NCBI GenBank assembly: GCA_003218375.1
Contig: QHNH01000026.1
Coordinates: 2,840 to 66,588 of the forward strand
Source: Verrucomicrobiota bacterium
GTDB lineage: Bacteria; Verrucomicrobiota; Verrucomicrobiia; Chthoniobacterales; UBA10450
Direction of reading: 5' to 3'
Length of the DNA: 63,749 bases
Shown: piece after piece, positions 27,735 to 36,443 of the stretch
Position numbering within the stretch: position 1 is the stretch's first letter
Layout: each line of letters starts with the position of its first letter
Made by a program: the position numbers and the translations under genes
The notes under the pieces: generated by a model
Told to the model about the DNA's origin: nothing
Database searches by the model: none
The model's input: the letters and a program-made list of their open reading frames with translations, nothing else

Positions 27735-28612
27735 ATGCGCCACCCAGCGTTAACAGTTCTCTTCGCCTCCCTGCTGTTGAACTGGTCGCACGCATCGCAC
27801 CTGGTCGCAGGTGACGCAGTCTTTTCCCGAGATGGGAAACGAATCTATGTAATTGCCCAGGTACCGTTAAAGCCCGAGGGAAAAAGTTACTCCGAGCGGG
27901 ACTACAAGCCGGCAGTCGAGGAAATCGATTGCGAGGCAAAAACTATCCGGACGATCTTGACCACTGAGTATCTCCGCGGCATCGCCTGCACCCATGAGAA
28001 CAAGATCTTTTGCACCACAGAGAGCGCCCTTCATTCCTTCGATCCGATAACTGGAACTTTGACTAAGATTCGCGACGCCGCGGCCGGCACTGGATTTTGG
28101 CGAGTCGCTTACGATCCAAAAAGTAAAGCGCTCTTTGTAACTACCGATGGAAAGACCGATCCGCTTTTTATGCTGAAGCAATCCGATGAATGGGTCCCCG
28201 TCCGGATGCGGCGCCATCCCTACCCTTCGTGTCTGGTTTTCGCCGCCAATGGAGATTTGTTCTTTGCCGCCTACGGCGACCTGTGGCACGGCGAAATCCA
28301 AAATGATGAAGGTTACTTCTCGTTAGCTGCTTATCGCTACGCGCCTCTGGCAACTCTGGAGACAGCTAACACAACCCCTGCTGAAATCGGGGTATCCGAT
28401 ATCGGAGTAGCTGGCGACGCTATTTACGTCCAGTTAGCGCGGATGGGAGGCTCGGGCGACGGATGGCTTGCGCAGCTCGCGAGGCCTCGACGGAAACGGC
28501 TGGCGGGATCTGCGTGTCGCCGGACGAAACTCGCGTTCATTATGTTCTTCGTGGGAAGCATTGGCTCGTCACCAACGGTAGGACCGAAGAATTGCGGCTA
28601 ACGAAGAAATAA
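27735..28612 (+). pseudogene. Secreted beta-propeller-like protein with a 3' frameshift
   Basis: The main frame (27735-28601) starts with a signal peptide (VLFASLLLNWSHASHL) and holds repeated beta-propeller-like blades (AVFSRDGKRIYVIAQ, YDPKSKALFVTTDG, LVFAANGDLFFAAYGDLW). After about 28480 it turns into basic nonsense, whereas the frame one base over reads TETAGGICVSPDETRVHYVL and RGKHWLVTNGRTEELRL to a TAA at 28610-28612, another blade-like ending. A one-base indel between about 28443 and 28481 explains both. It is either a true frameshift or a sequencing error. Function unknown. Confidence 0.65.
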
Positions 28613-28664
28613 CAGCGAGCGCCTGGGCCGGTTCTGTGCGGCAGACGATCCCGTGCCACGTTCG

Positions 28665-29099
28665 CTAATCGCGGCCCTGCACTTTATCGACCTTCCAATT
28701 ACTGCCGTCCTTCACCAGGTGAACGAGCAGTTTTTTCCGCATCCCTTTCGCTCCATCAAGGAGCACATGCGCATTGCTTCTGTCCCCGTTCGTGTGCACA
28801 TCGGAGATCGAAATCTTCTTCGCCCAGAGCGGGTCGAAATCCTGGGCGTCGGTGAAATAGTCGCCGTCCAGGCCATTCGGACCTTTCTCCATTCTATCGA
28901 TCGCCTTCAGCAGCCGCTCGGTGGCGTAACGCTTCATCTCCGTGCGTTGCTTCATCGGGTCGCGGTTTGCGACGAGATTGTTCACATACCAGCGATAGAA
29001 ATTCCGGATGCAATCCTCCGGGGTAGCGGCCGGCTCCGCGGCTCTGATCGGGCACGCGGCGAGAACAACAAGACTAAGAAGCGCGGCAATTCGTTTCAT
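28665..29099 (-). CDS. Secreted DUF3828-like protein
   Basis: The 144-residue product has a cleavable signal peptide (LLSLVVLAACPIRAAE); the Cys in the signal is not in a clear lipobox. The mature part fits the DUF3828 fold: an FYRWYVNNLVANRDP segment, RYATERLLKAIDRM, DYFTDAQDFDPLW and a C-terminal HLVKDGSNWKVDKV strand pair. The family is periplasmic and of unknown function. It is a single gene, with its end near the preceding frameshifted gene on the opposite strand. Confidence 0.72.
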   Translation of the reverse strand: MKRIAALLSLVVLAACPIRAAEPAATPEDCIRNFYRWYVNNLVANRDPMKQRTEMKRYATERLLKAIDRMEKGPNGLDGDYFTDAQDFDPLWAKKISISDVHTNGDRSNAHVLLDGAKGMRKKLLVHLVKDGSNWKVDKVQGRD

Positions 29100-29146
29100 G
29101 ATCGGAACAGTTTAATGACGGCCCAACAAATGCAATGCCGCCCCCG

Positions 29147-29174
29147 TTGACCTTTCCGGGCGAGCCGCTAGCGT
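29147..29174 (+). promoter_or_regulatory. Probable promoter of apt
   Basis: TTGACC (29147-29152) and TAGCGT (29169-29174) are 16 bp apart, resembling the rpsU promoter in both boxes. The predicted transcript would start almost at the apt ATG (29182), which would make it leaderless or nearly so. Confidence 0.4.
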
Positions 29175-29181
29175 CCCCGCG

Positions 29182-29712
29182 ATGCTTTCCGATTCGCTCG
29201 ATAAATTACGCGCCGCAGTGCGCGATGTGCCGGATTTTCCGAAGAAGGGGATCATCTTCAAGGACATCACGCCGATCCTGGGGAACGGAAAACTCTTCCG
29301 CACCGCGATCGAGGCGTTCCTGGAGCAATGCCGCGGCAAACAGATCGACAAGATTGTCGGGATCGATGCGCGCGGATTTCTATTTGGCTCCGCGGTCGCC
29401 TACGATTTGGGAATTGGGTTCGTGCCGCTGCGGAAGAAAGGCCGGCTGCCTTACAAAACGGAAAGCGCAAAGTACTCGCTTGAATACGGCGAGGCCGAGA
29501 TGGAACTGCATGTCGATGCGATCGAGCGCGGGGAAAAGATTGTGCTGATCGACGATCTTCTGGCGACGGGCGGCACGTCTGCGTCCGCCGCGACGTTGAT
29601 CCGGAAAGTGGGCGGCGTTTTGTTGGAAGCGCAGTTCCTGATCGAGCTTGAGTTTTTGCACGGCCGCAAGAAGCTGGAGTCCACGCCGGTTGTTTCGTTT
29701 CTGAAGTACTGA
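29182..29712 (+). CDS. apt: Adenine phosphoribosyltransferase
   Basis: The 176-residue enzyme makes AMP from adenine and PRPP. It has DFPKKGIIFKDITPIL near the N-terminus, VGIDARGFLFGSAVA, PLRKKGRLPY (hood loop) and the PRPP-binding motif IVLIDDLLATGGTSASA. It stands alone, with a probable promoter 8-35 bp upstream and an R4 palindrome 9 bp after its stop. Confidence 0.95.
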   Translation: MLSDSLDKLRAAVRDVPDFPKKGIIFKDITPILGNGKLFRTAIEAFLEQCRGKQIDKIVGIDARGFLFGSAVAYDLGIGFVPLRKKGRLPYKTESAKYSLEYGEAEMELHVDAIERGEKIVLIDDLLATGGTSASAATLIRKVGGVLLEAQFLIELEFLHGRKKLESTPVVSFLKY

Positions 29713-29721
29713 TCATCCAGT

Positions 29722-29769
29722 TGGAGTGTCGTCCCAAAATTATTGGGACGGACAGCGCCCATCCCTCCA
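29722..29769. repeat. R4-family palindromic repeat after apt
   Basis: The element reads TGGAG...GTCGTCCCAAAATTATTGGGACG...CCCATCCCTCCA and is the reverse orientation of the copy at 43775-43832. The centre CGTCCCAA-ATTA-TTGGGACG is a strong hairpin. Confidence 0.75.
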
Positions 29770-29778
29770 AGGATCACG

Positions 29779-30171
29779 CTAGCTGCAGCGGCACGCGTCG
29801 CCGCACCCTTGCTGCGCGACGATGACTTCCATCTCGATGTCCTGGAGCGCGACCTGGTCGTGAATCAGATTCAGTAACCCGAGCGCGCGCTCGTCCGGCA
29901 TGTGATCGCAGCGCAGCTCGATCCGAGCGGCTTTGCCCGTCAGCTCCGGATGGGCAGCGATCATCTCGCCATCGAGGAGGAAGGAAACGTAGGCGTTGAA
30001 TTTCTCCTGCAATTCATGGAGCCGCTCGTCGGAGCCGTCCCATGGCCGCGGCTCGCTCATCGCCAGAACCACTTCGCCACTTTTCCCATCGACCCCGAAG
30101 AGATCAATCACGGCTGCGTTCGCCACGCCGGTCGAAGATACATCGGGCTCGCGCTCGTGCTCGATAGCCAT
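29779..30171 (-). CDS. DUF6572-like small protein
   Basis: The 130-residue protein contains AVIDLFGVDGKSGEVVLAMSEPRPW, LQEKFNAYVSFLLDGEM and IELRCDHMPDERALGLLNLI, the layout of DUF6572 proteins (short alpha/beta cytosolic proteins of unknown function). The C-terminus is Cys-rich (CGDACRCS). I take the ATG at 30171; the 23 codons further upstream are encoded by a 7-bp-periodic array and are not coding. Confidence 0.65.
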   Translation of the reverse strand: MAIEHEREPDVSSTGVANAAVIDLFGVDGKSGEVVLAMSEPRPWDGSDERLHELQEKFNAYVSFLLDGEMIAAHPELTGKAARIELRCDHMPDERALGLLNLIHDQVALQDIEMEVIVAQQGCGDACRCS

Positions 30172-30180
30172 CGAAGAAAA

Positions 30181-30215
30181 CGTCCAACGTCCAACGCCCA
30201 ACGTCCAACGCCGAA
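30181..30215. repeat. 7-bp-periodic array (CGTCCAA units)
   Basis: Five consecutive heptamers: CGTCCAA, CGTCCAA, CGCCCAA, CGTCCAA, CGCCGAA. The array is in the divergent gap between the DUF6572-like gene and the 30251 gene, 9 bp from the former start. Confidence 0.88.
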
Positions 30216-30250
30216 TGGCAGAAACTTCAGCTAATGCCATAGTTTAGGTG

Positions 30251-31102
30251 ATGCTTCGTCTGCAGCTGGCTCTGTTCCTGATCGCGACCACCGCCTTCGC
30301 CCAGTTCTCGCCCGCCCTTCTCCAAAACAATAGCTATTGGGGCGACGGCAAAGCCGAGCTCAACATTTACGACGCCCAAATCGCGCGCTACGGAATCCCG
30401 CGTCCCACAGAAGTCCTTCACATTCTCGTGCGCGAACCGTTCGATCCGAAACAGCTCGTCAAACCGGACGACGCAAACCGGCCCGACGCGATCGCGGTCT
30501 TGAAGCTAAACCAGATCCTCCATGTCCCGACCGGCCTCTACGTTTATCAGCAGATGCACTCGAACTTCTGGCGGGTCGATAATGCGCAGCTGCTGAAATT
30601 CTCGCTTACGAGCAACGACAGTTGCGGCAACACCTTCAAGGAAGCGCGCCGTGAGGGCGATCGGTTCGCCTACGAATATCACACCTATTGGGACGGTATG
30701 GCAGATGGGAAAGAGAACGTGAGCGTCCCGGCCAACGGCTATTTTTACGACGAGTTGCCCTGGCTCGTGCGCACGATCGATTTCGCGAAGCCCGGCGCCG
30801 GTTTTGAGGTCCAGCTCGCGGGCACGACGATCAATTCAAAAAAAGACGCCTTCGTTTTCAAGTCCGCGAAAATCTCACTCAAATCGACCGAGCGCGAGAT
30901 CGACGTCGCAGTCGAACATGCCGGCGGCGTCGACCATTTCATTCTCGATCGCGATTTCCCCAATCTCCTTCGCGAATGGAAGGCCGCGGATGGGAGCCAC
31001 CTGAAAATGAAACGCAGCCTGAAAGTCGCTTATTGGAACTACAACAAGCCCGGCGACCGCGAGCGCGCCCTGGCCGACCCGATGTTGCGCCATCCAGATT
31101 GA
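30251..31102 (+). CDS. Secreted hypothetical protein
   Basis: The 283-residue product has a signal peptide (LQLALFLIATTAFAQ) and a mature part rich in beta strands and aromatic residues (NNSYWGDGKAELNIYD, FAYEYHTYWDGMADGKE, MKRSLKVAYWNYNKPGD). I do not recognise a family with confidence. GTG at 30248 and ATG at 30251 are adjacent starts; ATG is preferred. It lies 48 bp upstream of queF on the same strand, but no functional link is evident. Confidence 0.7.
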   Translation: MLRLQLALFLIATTAFAQFSPALLQNNSYWGDGKAELNIYDAQIARYGIPRPTEVLHILVREPFDPKQLVKPDDANRPDAIAVLKLNQILHVPTGLYVYQQMHSNFWRVDNAQLLKFSLTSNDSCGNTFKEARREGDRFAYEYHTYWDGMADGKENVSVPANGYFYDELPWLVRTIDFAKPGAGFEVQLAGTTINSKKDAFVFKSAKISLKSTEREIDVAVEHAGGVDHFILDRDFPNLLREWKAADGSHLKMKRSLKVAYWNYNKPGDRERALADPMLRHPD

Positions 31103-31150
31103 CCTTAGGCCATCCTCGACTGAGCGCAGGTTGCTGAATACCTTCACGGA

Positions 31151-31576
31151 GTGGCGAAACGGAAGACAGGTCTGACGTTGTTGGGCAAAAGCGAAACGCG
31201 TCTCCCCGCCTCTCCCGCTGACGCCCGACTCGAGACTTTCCCAAATCCCGCGAAACGAAATTACCGGATTCGTTTCGAGACCGCCGATTTCACTTCGCTT
31301 TGTCCAGTGACCGGGCAGATGGATTTCGCCCAGATCACCATCGAATACGTCCCCGCCAAACTCTGCGTCGAAAGCAAATCGTTAAAATTTTATCTCGCCT
31401 CCTATCGAAACGAGCGCGCCTTCAACGAAGCGGTGACCAACCGTATCCTCGACGATTTCGTCCGCGCCTGTTCGCCGCGCGAAGCGGTTGTCACCGCGGA
31501 ATTTTCCACGCGCGGCGGTATCGCGCTCACGGTTCGCGCTGAGTATGCAGGTAGCGCCGTCCCCGCCACGCCATGA
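31151..31576 (+). CDS. queF: NADPH-dependent 7-cyano-7-deazaguanine reductase
   Basis: The 141-residue unimodular QueF reduces preQ0 to preQ1. It shows the substrate Cys in [17 protein letters not shown], the [22 protein letters not shown] region with the QueF motif ESKSLKLYL-like block, and the C-terminal [11 protein letters not shown]. It starts with GTG and overlaps queC (ATGA at 31573), giving a preQ1 supply pair that feeds Tgt. Confidence 0.94.
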   Translation: MAKRKTGLTLLGKSETRLPASPADARLETFPNPAKRNYRIRFETADFTSLCPVTGQMDFAQITIEYVPAKLCVESKSLKFYLASYRNERAFNEAVTNRILDDFVRACSPREAVVTAEFSTRGGIALTVRAEYAGSAVPATP

Positions 31577-32253
31577 AACGCGCCGTCGTCCTAGTCAGTG
31601 GCGGACTTGATTCGGCGACAACCATGGCTATCGCGAACCGCGATGGCTTTCGAGGACACGCGCTCTCCTTCGATTACGGCCAACGCCACAAAGTGGAACT
31701 GGAGGCAGCGAAGCGCGTGGCCCGCTCCCTTGGCGCGGCGGATCATCGCATCGCGCAGATCGACCTTCGGATCTTTGGCGGCTCGGCATTGACCGGAGAC
31801 ATGTCCGTGCCGAAGAATCGCGAGACAAAGACGAAAAATATTCCGGTCACTTACGTCCCAGCCCGAAACACGATCTTTCTCTCCTATGCGCTCGCCTGGT
31901 GCGAAGCTCTCGGCGCCGCCGACATTTTCATCGGCGCAAACGCGATCGATTACAGCGGCTATCCCGATTGCCGGCCGGAATTTATTTCCGCATTCGAACA
32001 GCTCGCTGGCCTCGCCACAAAAGCCGGCGTGGAAGGAACAGCGTTCCGAATTCACGCGCCGCTCATCTCAATGTCGAAAGCCGACATCATTCGCAAAGGC
32101 GCAGAACTCGGCGTCGATTTCTCCCTCACCCACAGTTGCTACGACCCGACAGCTGACGGTCTGGCCTGCGGCGAGTGCGATTCCTGTCGGCTCCGGCTCG
32201 CCGGATTCCGCGAAGCGGGACTAACCGATCCGATTCGATATGCGCGACGATGA
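31573..32253 (+). CDS. queC: 7-cyano-7-deazaguanine synthase
   Basis: The 226-residue enzyme makes preQ0 from 7-carboxy-7-deazaguanine, ammonia and ATP. It has the pyrophosphatase loop [54 protein letters not shown] and the zinc-binding run [19 protein letters not shown]. Both ends overlap neighbours as ATGA: queF before and a small membrane protein after. Confidence 0.95.
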   Translation: MKRAVVLVSGGLDSATTMAIANRDGFRGHALSFDYGQRHKVELEAAKRVARSLGAADHRIAQIDLRIFGGSALTGDMSVPKNRETKTKNIPVTYVPARNTIFLSYALAWCEALGAADIFIGANAIDYSGYPDCRPEFISAFEQLAGLATKAGVEGTAFRIHAPLISMSKADIIRKGAELGVDFSLTHSCYDPTADGLACGECDSCRLRLAGFREAGLTDPIRYARR

Positions 32254-32426
32254 AACGCTTCTTCAATCTGTTCGTTCTGACCCAGGCGGAACAGCGGCTT
32301 ATCATCGTTTTAATTCTGCTGCTCGTAGCCGGCGCCTGGTTGAAGCACCATCGCGATTCGCAGAACACGCTGAGGCCGCCTCTACAATCCCGGGATGTGA
32401 CCGTAACCGATGAACATCGGCGTTAG
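32250..32426 (+). CDS. 58-residue single-span membrane protein downstream of queC
   Basis: The short product has one hydrophobic helix ([16 protein letters not shown]) after [15 protein letters not shown] and a polar tail. The FxLTQAEQR-hydrophobic layout recalls the N-terminal anchors of ComEA-like helix-hairpin-helix proteins, but no HhH part follows. It starts in an ATGA overlap with queC. The last 45 bp overlap the convergent NlpC/P60 gene. It may be a real small protein or the remains of a longer one. Confidence 0.45.
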   Translation: MKRFFNLFVLTQAEQRLIIVLILLLVAGAWLKHHRDSQNTLRPPLQSRDVTVTDEHRR

Positions 32427-33425
32427 CCGTCCTTCGTCGGTCTTGCCCGCGCGCGAGATTTTGAAATCGAAAACGCTGACGCCGTAGCGCGACTCGCCCT
32501 TGTAGGTCCGCCCGTCGCTCGCACCGACCATAATGCGCTGGCTCGTCCCTTTTTCGCGCCCGATGTAAATCATCGCGTGCGTGATCGGCGGATCGCGCTC
32601 GATGCTGTAGGTGCCGGTCCAAAAAAGCAGATCACCGGGAACCAGCTCGTCGAGCTCGAAGGTGTCTTCATGGCGGCTATTGACCGCTTTGAAATTCCCG
32701 GCCTTGCGCAGCCAGACATATTGCTGGCTCGAATCGCGCGGCACATCACGCAGTCCGTTTTGGCTCAAGACGTAAAAGACAAATCCGGAACAATCCATCC
32801 CGCCGCTGGCCGGATCGGCCGATCCATATTTGTAGTCGAGATTGCGTGTTGTTAACTGGAGCGCCATGTCGATTACGTTTCGAATGTGCTCCGGATACTT
32901 TTCGTAATCGGCAATCTCGCTCGCCGAAATTGTCGCCGGCGCGCCTTTTTTCTTCGGCGATGGGGAAGCTGATGGTGTCGGCTTCGGAGTTTCGCCGGTT
33001 CCAGGAGTTGCGCTCGGGGTTGTTGAAGGCGCCGGCGATTCGGCGGTGGACGGAGTCGGTGTGGGTGAAGCTTTACGTTTCTTTTTCTTGCTCGATGCGG
33101 TCGGAGAAAATTCCGGCGTCGGGCTCGGTGAAGATTTTTTCTTTTTGGACGACGCCGACGCGCTCGGAGATGGCGTTTGGGTAGGAGTCGGACTCGCGGC
33201 TATTTTTTTCTTTGGCGATGGCGATTTCTCCGGCGTTGCGGACGGTTTCGGCGTCGGCGATTTCTCGGCTATGGATTTTTTCTTCGGGTGTTTGCGCGGA
33301 GTTGGCGTCGGCGTGGGCGCGAAAATTTTCTTGAGCTTGGTGCCGAACGATTCTTCGGCGGGCGCCCGAACTGAGAAGCCAGTCAGCATCGCACAAACAA
33401 TCAGCATTATTCGAAGCTCTCGCAT
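32382..33425 (-). CDS. Secreted NlpC/P60 peptidase with low-complexity linker
   Basis: The 347-residue protein has a signal peptide (MLIVCAMLTGFSVRAPAEE), a linker of about 140 residues made almost only of Pro, Ser, Thr, Lys and Ala with repeated TPTPTP and KKKK blocks, and a C-terminal NlpC/P60 domain. The catalytic Cys is in GGMDCSGFVFYVL, the His in ITHAMIYIG. Such enzymes cut peptidoglycan stem peptides; the linker probably spans or binds the wall. I use the ATG at 33425, since the longer open frame overlaps repeat DNA and the next gene. Confidence 0.87.
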   Translation of the reverse strand: MRELRIMLIVCAMLTGFSVRAPAEESFGTKLKKIFAPTPTPTPRKHPKKKSIAEKSPTPKPSATPEKSPSPKKKIAASPTPTQTPSPSASASSKKKKSSPSPTPEFSPTASSKKKKRKASPTPTPSTAESPAPSTTPSATPGTGETPKPTPSASPSPKKKGAPATISASEIADYEKYPEHIRNVIDMALQLTTRNLDYKYGSADPASGGMDCSGFVFYVLSQNGLRDVPRDSSQQYVWLRKAGNFKAVNSRHEDTFELDELVPGDLLFWTGTYSIERDPPITHAMIYIGREKGTSQRIMVGASDGRTYKGESRYGVSVFDFKISRAGKTDEGRLTPMFIGYGHIPGL

Positions 33426-33478
33426 TGAGAGTCGGAACTTAGCACAAGCGCTAATTGCTCGGGCCCGCAAAGCGCAAA

Positions 33479-33555
33479 TTGGAGCCGGCCCGCCCTCGTG
33501 CCGGAGGGAGAATGCGACGCTACGACTCCACGGCCTGAGGGCAGGCCGCCTCCAA
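33479..33555. repeat. R5-family palindromic repeat
   Basis: Ends TTGGAGCCGGCC and GGCCGCCTCCAA are inverted, with internal CCCTCGTGCCGGAGGG and GCCTGAGGGC. The element sits between two minus-strand genes, 6 bp from the stop of the M20 peptidase gene. Confidence 0.72.
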
Positions 33556-33561
33556 TACCGC

Positions 33562-34899
33562 CTATTTTTTCGCCAGCTCGGCCAGCACTGCTTTGTTGAG
33601 GCGAATCCCACCCTCGAGATTTTCGAGCGGAAAATTCTCGTTCGGCGAATGGGCGCGGCAATCGGGCAAGGCCAGTCCCATTAACAGCGTCTCGACTCCA
33701 AGAATATCCCGGAACTGCGACACGATCGGGATGCTGCCGCCTTCCCGAATCATGGCTGGATCTTTTCCGAACGCTTCCCGCAAAGCGCGCTGCGCGGCCT
33801 GACCCACATCCGAATGCGGATCGGTGAGATACCACGGGCCGCTGTGCCCGCGTGTGATTTCCATCGTCACGCCCGGCGGCAAATGTTTTTTGAGATGCCG
33901 TTCGGCAAGCGCGAGGATCTCGTCGCCTTCCTGGTTCGGCACGAGGCGAAACGTCAGCTTCGCCATCGCGTGACTCGCGATCACGGTCTTCGTTCCCATG
34001 CCTTGGTAACCGCCGCCGATGCCGTTGATCTCCGCTGTCGGCCGACCCCAGATGCGTTCGAACGTGCTGTAAGCGGATTCCCCGAATAGGCCGGGCGCAC
34101 GGGTTTCATCGAGAATGGCCTTGTCGCCGTCGATCGGCAATTCGCGCCAGGCTTTGCGTTCCCAATCCTCGAGCGGCTTCACCTTGTCGTAAAATCCTTC
34201 GATGGCGACGTGCCCGTTTTCGTCGTGCAACGTCGCGAGCAAACGCGCGAGCGCCGTGATCGGGTTCGCGACGGCGCCGCCGAACACGCCCGAATGCAGG
34301 TCCATCTTCGCGCCGGTGATTTTGATTTCGAGCGCAGTGACGCCGCGCAGTCCGTAGCTGAGGGTCGGCACGCCGCGCGCCACCATTCCGGTATCTGACA
34401 CGACGGCCACGTCGCACTTTAACGCCTCGCGATTATCGGAAAGAAATTTCGGGAGATTTCCGCTGCCGATTTCTTCTTCGCCCTCGATGACGAAATGGAG
34501 GTTCACCGGCAGATCGCCATTCTGCTCCATCGCTTCCTGAACGCCGAGGATGTGGGAAAGGATCTGGCCCTTGTTGTCCGTCGCGCCGCGGGCAAAAACG
34601 TAGCCGTCTTTCAAGACCGGCTCGAACGGCGGCGATTCCCAGAGCTCGAGCGGATCCGGCGGCTGGACATCGTAATGGCCGTAGATCATGACGCTACGGC
34701 GACCGGGCTGATGTTTGTTCCGCGCCCAAACCACCGGATGGCCCGCTGTCGGAACGAGTTTCGTCTCGAGGCCAATGCCCTCGAGTTTCTTCACCAGCCA
34801 CTGCGCACAGTCGTTCACCTTTCCCTTGAACTGGTCGTCGGTGGAAACGCTCGGGAATCGCAGGAAAGAAAGGTAATCGTCGAGATAAGTGTCGCGCAT
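33562..34899 (-). CDS. M20 family dipeptidase/metallopeptidase
   Basis: The 445-residue protein has the full M20 metal set: His in VMIYGHYDVQP, Asp in GATDNKGQ, the EGEEEIGSGN pair, Asp in VVSDTGMV and His in CRAHSPNENFPL. An M20 dimerisation domain lies between (GLRGVTALEIKITG through NGIGGGYQG). It resembles bacterial carnosinase-like dipeptidases (CNDP type). No signal peptide. The start at 34899 (MRDTYLDDYLSFLR) fits the family N-terminus; a longer open frame is rejected. It reads divergently from the APC permease gene, so uptake and peptide breakdown may be linked. Confidence 0.9.
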   Translation of the reverse strand: MRDTYLDDYLSFLRFPSVSTDDQFKGKVNDCAQWLVKKLEGIGLETKLVPTAGHPVVWARNKHQPGRRSVMIYGHYDVQPPDPLELWESPPFEPVLKDGYVFARGATDNKGQILSHILGVQEAMEQNGDLPVNLHFVIEGEEEIGSGNLPKFLSDNREALKCDVAVVSDTGMVARGVPTLSYGLRGVTALEIKITGAKMDLHSGVFGGAVANPITALARLLATLHDENGHVAIEGFYDKVKPLEDWERKAWRELPIDGDKAILDETRAPGLFGESAYSTFERIWGRPTAEINGIGGGYQGMGTKTVIASHAMAKLTFRLVPNQEGDEILALAERHLKKHLPPGVTMEITRGHSGPWYLTDPHSDVGQAAQRALREAFGKDPAMIREGGSIPIVSQFRDILGVETLLMGLALPDCRAHSPNENFPLENLEGGIRLNKAVLAELAKK

Positions 34900-34981
34900 G
34901 GTCGAGCATGCTAAACCAACTTTGGCCACTTCGACAATTGCGCGTTGCGTCTGCGGGCCCGCTGATTGAGCCTGAACGATT

Positions 34982-36313
34982 ATGGAAAAGGATCGTGCCG
35001 GGCACTCCGATGAAAAGCTGATCCGCGCTCTCGGCGTTCCCACGCTCACGTCCAGTATCATCAACGCCACCGTGGGCGCGGGGATTTTCGTCCTACCCGC
35101 TGGCGTCGCGTTGGGGTTGGGTCCCGCGGCCCCGATTGCGTTCATCATCTGCGCGATCGCGATGGCGCTCATCGTCACGTCGTTCGCCATCGCCGGCAGT
35201 CGCGTGTCTCTCACCGGCGGTCTCTACGCTTACGTCGAGGTCGCGTTCGGTTCGTACGTCGGTTTTCTCGCCGGAGTATTACTCTGGCTAACGAATGTCC
35301 TCGCCGTTGCTGGAGTCGCGAGCGCGGTGGCTGCGGCCGTCGGCGTAATTGTTCCCGCCGTCCGAAGCGGCCTGGGACGGTCGGTCGTCTTGTTGCTCAT
35401 ATTTTCGAGCCTGGCATTCATCAACATTCGCGGTGTGCGCGCCGGCGCCCGAACCGTCGCCACCATGACGGTGGCAAAGCTGTTGCCGCTCCTGCTCTTC
35501 ATCGCGGTCGGCGTTTTCTTCGTCAAAGGCGACGCTCTCGGTTGGTCCGCGTGGCCGGAGCGGGAATCCGTCGGGCAAACCGTTTTGCTTTTGATCTTCG
35601 CGTTCATGGGTATCGAGCTGGCGCTCGTTCCCAGCGGTGAAGTCAAGAATCCGTCGCGCACCGTGCCCAAATCGATCTTCCTCGCGCTCGCGATCACGAC
35701 CGTGCTCTACATGGCGATTCAGCTTGTCGCGCAAGGAGTGCTGGGCGCGAAGCTGGCGAATTTCACCGACGCGCCGTTAGCCGAAGCGGCCTCCCGGTTT
35801 CTTGGTAACGCGGGCCGGTCGATCATCCTCGTCGGGACGGCGATCTCGGCTTTCGGCTATGTGAGTGGCGACATCCTCGCGTCGCCGCGGACCCTTTACG
35901 TTTTCGGCCGGAACCGCATCCTGCCCACGAAACTGGCCGCGGTGCATTCGCGTTTTCGAACTCCACACATCGCGATCGCCGTGCACGCCGTCATTGCCTT
36001 TGCGCTCGCGGTCAGCAGCACTTTTCAGTACCTCGCTATTCTCTCGAACATCGCGGCGCTGCTTCTTTATTTGCTTTGCTGCTCCGCCGCCTTCGAGCTG
36101 ATCCGGCGCGATGTGCGCGCGGACGGAAAACCGTTCTCGATCCCGGGCGAAAAAGTGATTCCGATCCTGGCCGTCGCGGTGGTCCTCTGGATCTTGTCGC
36201 ACGCCACCTTGTTCGAGTTCAGGATCGCGGCGATCGTCCTGGCGGTTGCTACTGTTCTTTATGGATTGAGCCGAGTCCGAGCTGTCAGACGAGCGGCGCA
36301 GTTGGGCGATTAG
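34982..36313 (+). CDS. APC superfamily amino acid permease
   Basis: The 443-residue protein has about twelve membrane helices. The first shows the APC substrate-binding break SIINATVGAGIFVLPAG, and FAFMGIELALVPSGEVKNPSRTVPKSI is the region of the conserved helix 6 with E-VKNPSRTVP following. Substrate is probably an amino acid; the exact one cannot be read. Single gene, divergent from the M20 peptidase. Confidence 0.87.
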   Translation: MEKDRAGHSDEKLIRALGVPTLTSSIINATVGAGIFVLPAGVALGLGPAAPIAFIICAIAMALIVTSFAIAGSRVSLTGGLYAYVEVAFGSYVGFLAGVLLWLTNVLAVAGVASAVAAAVGVIVPAVRSGLGRSVVLLLIFSSLAFINIRGVRAGARTVATMTVAKLLPLLLFIAVGVFFVKGDALGWSAWPERESVGQTVLLLIFAFMGIELALVPSGEVKNPSRTVPKSIFLALAITTVLYMAIQLVAQGVLGAKLANFTDAPLAEAASRFLGNAGRSIILVGTAISAFGYVSGDILASPRTLYVFGRNRILPTKLAAVHSRFRTPHIAIAVHAVIAFALAVSSTFQYLAILSNIAALLLYLLCCSAAFELIRRDVRADGKPFSIPGEKVIPILAVAVVLWILSHATLFEFRIAAIVLAVATVLYGLSRVRAVRRAAQLGD

Positions 36314-36443
36314 GGGCCGGGTCCCAAAGAACCCAATATCTTGTGCCCGGCGGCGTTTGCCCCGCAGCCAATGGTATATTTTCCTTGTCAGCCGCTATTA
36401 ATTCGTAACTTATTGGACGTTACTCAGCGCCAGGCGCTTTTTC

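Noticed and set aside
30172-30240. Longer start for the DUF6572-like protein
   Set aside because: The added codons are made of a 7-bp-periodic array and look like repeat DNA, not protein.
36385-36411. Possible smc promoter (TTGTCA and TAACTT)
   Set aside because: Spacing is 15 bp and the -10 box is poor; not strong enough to list as a feature.
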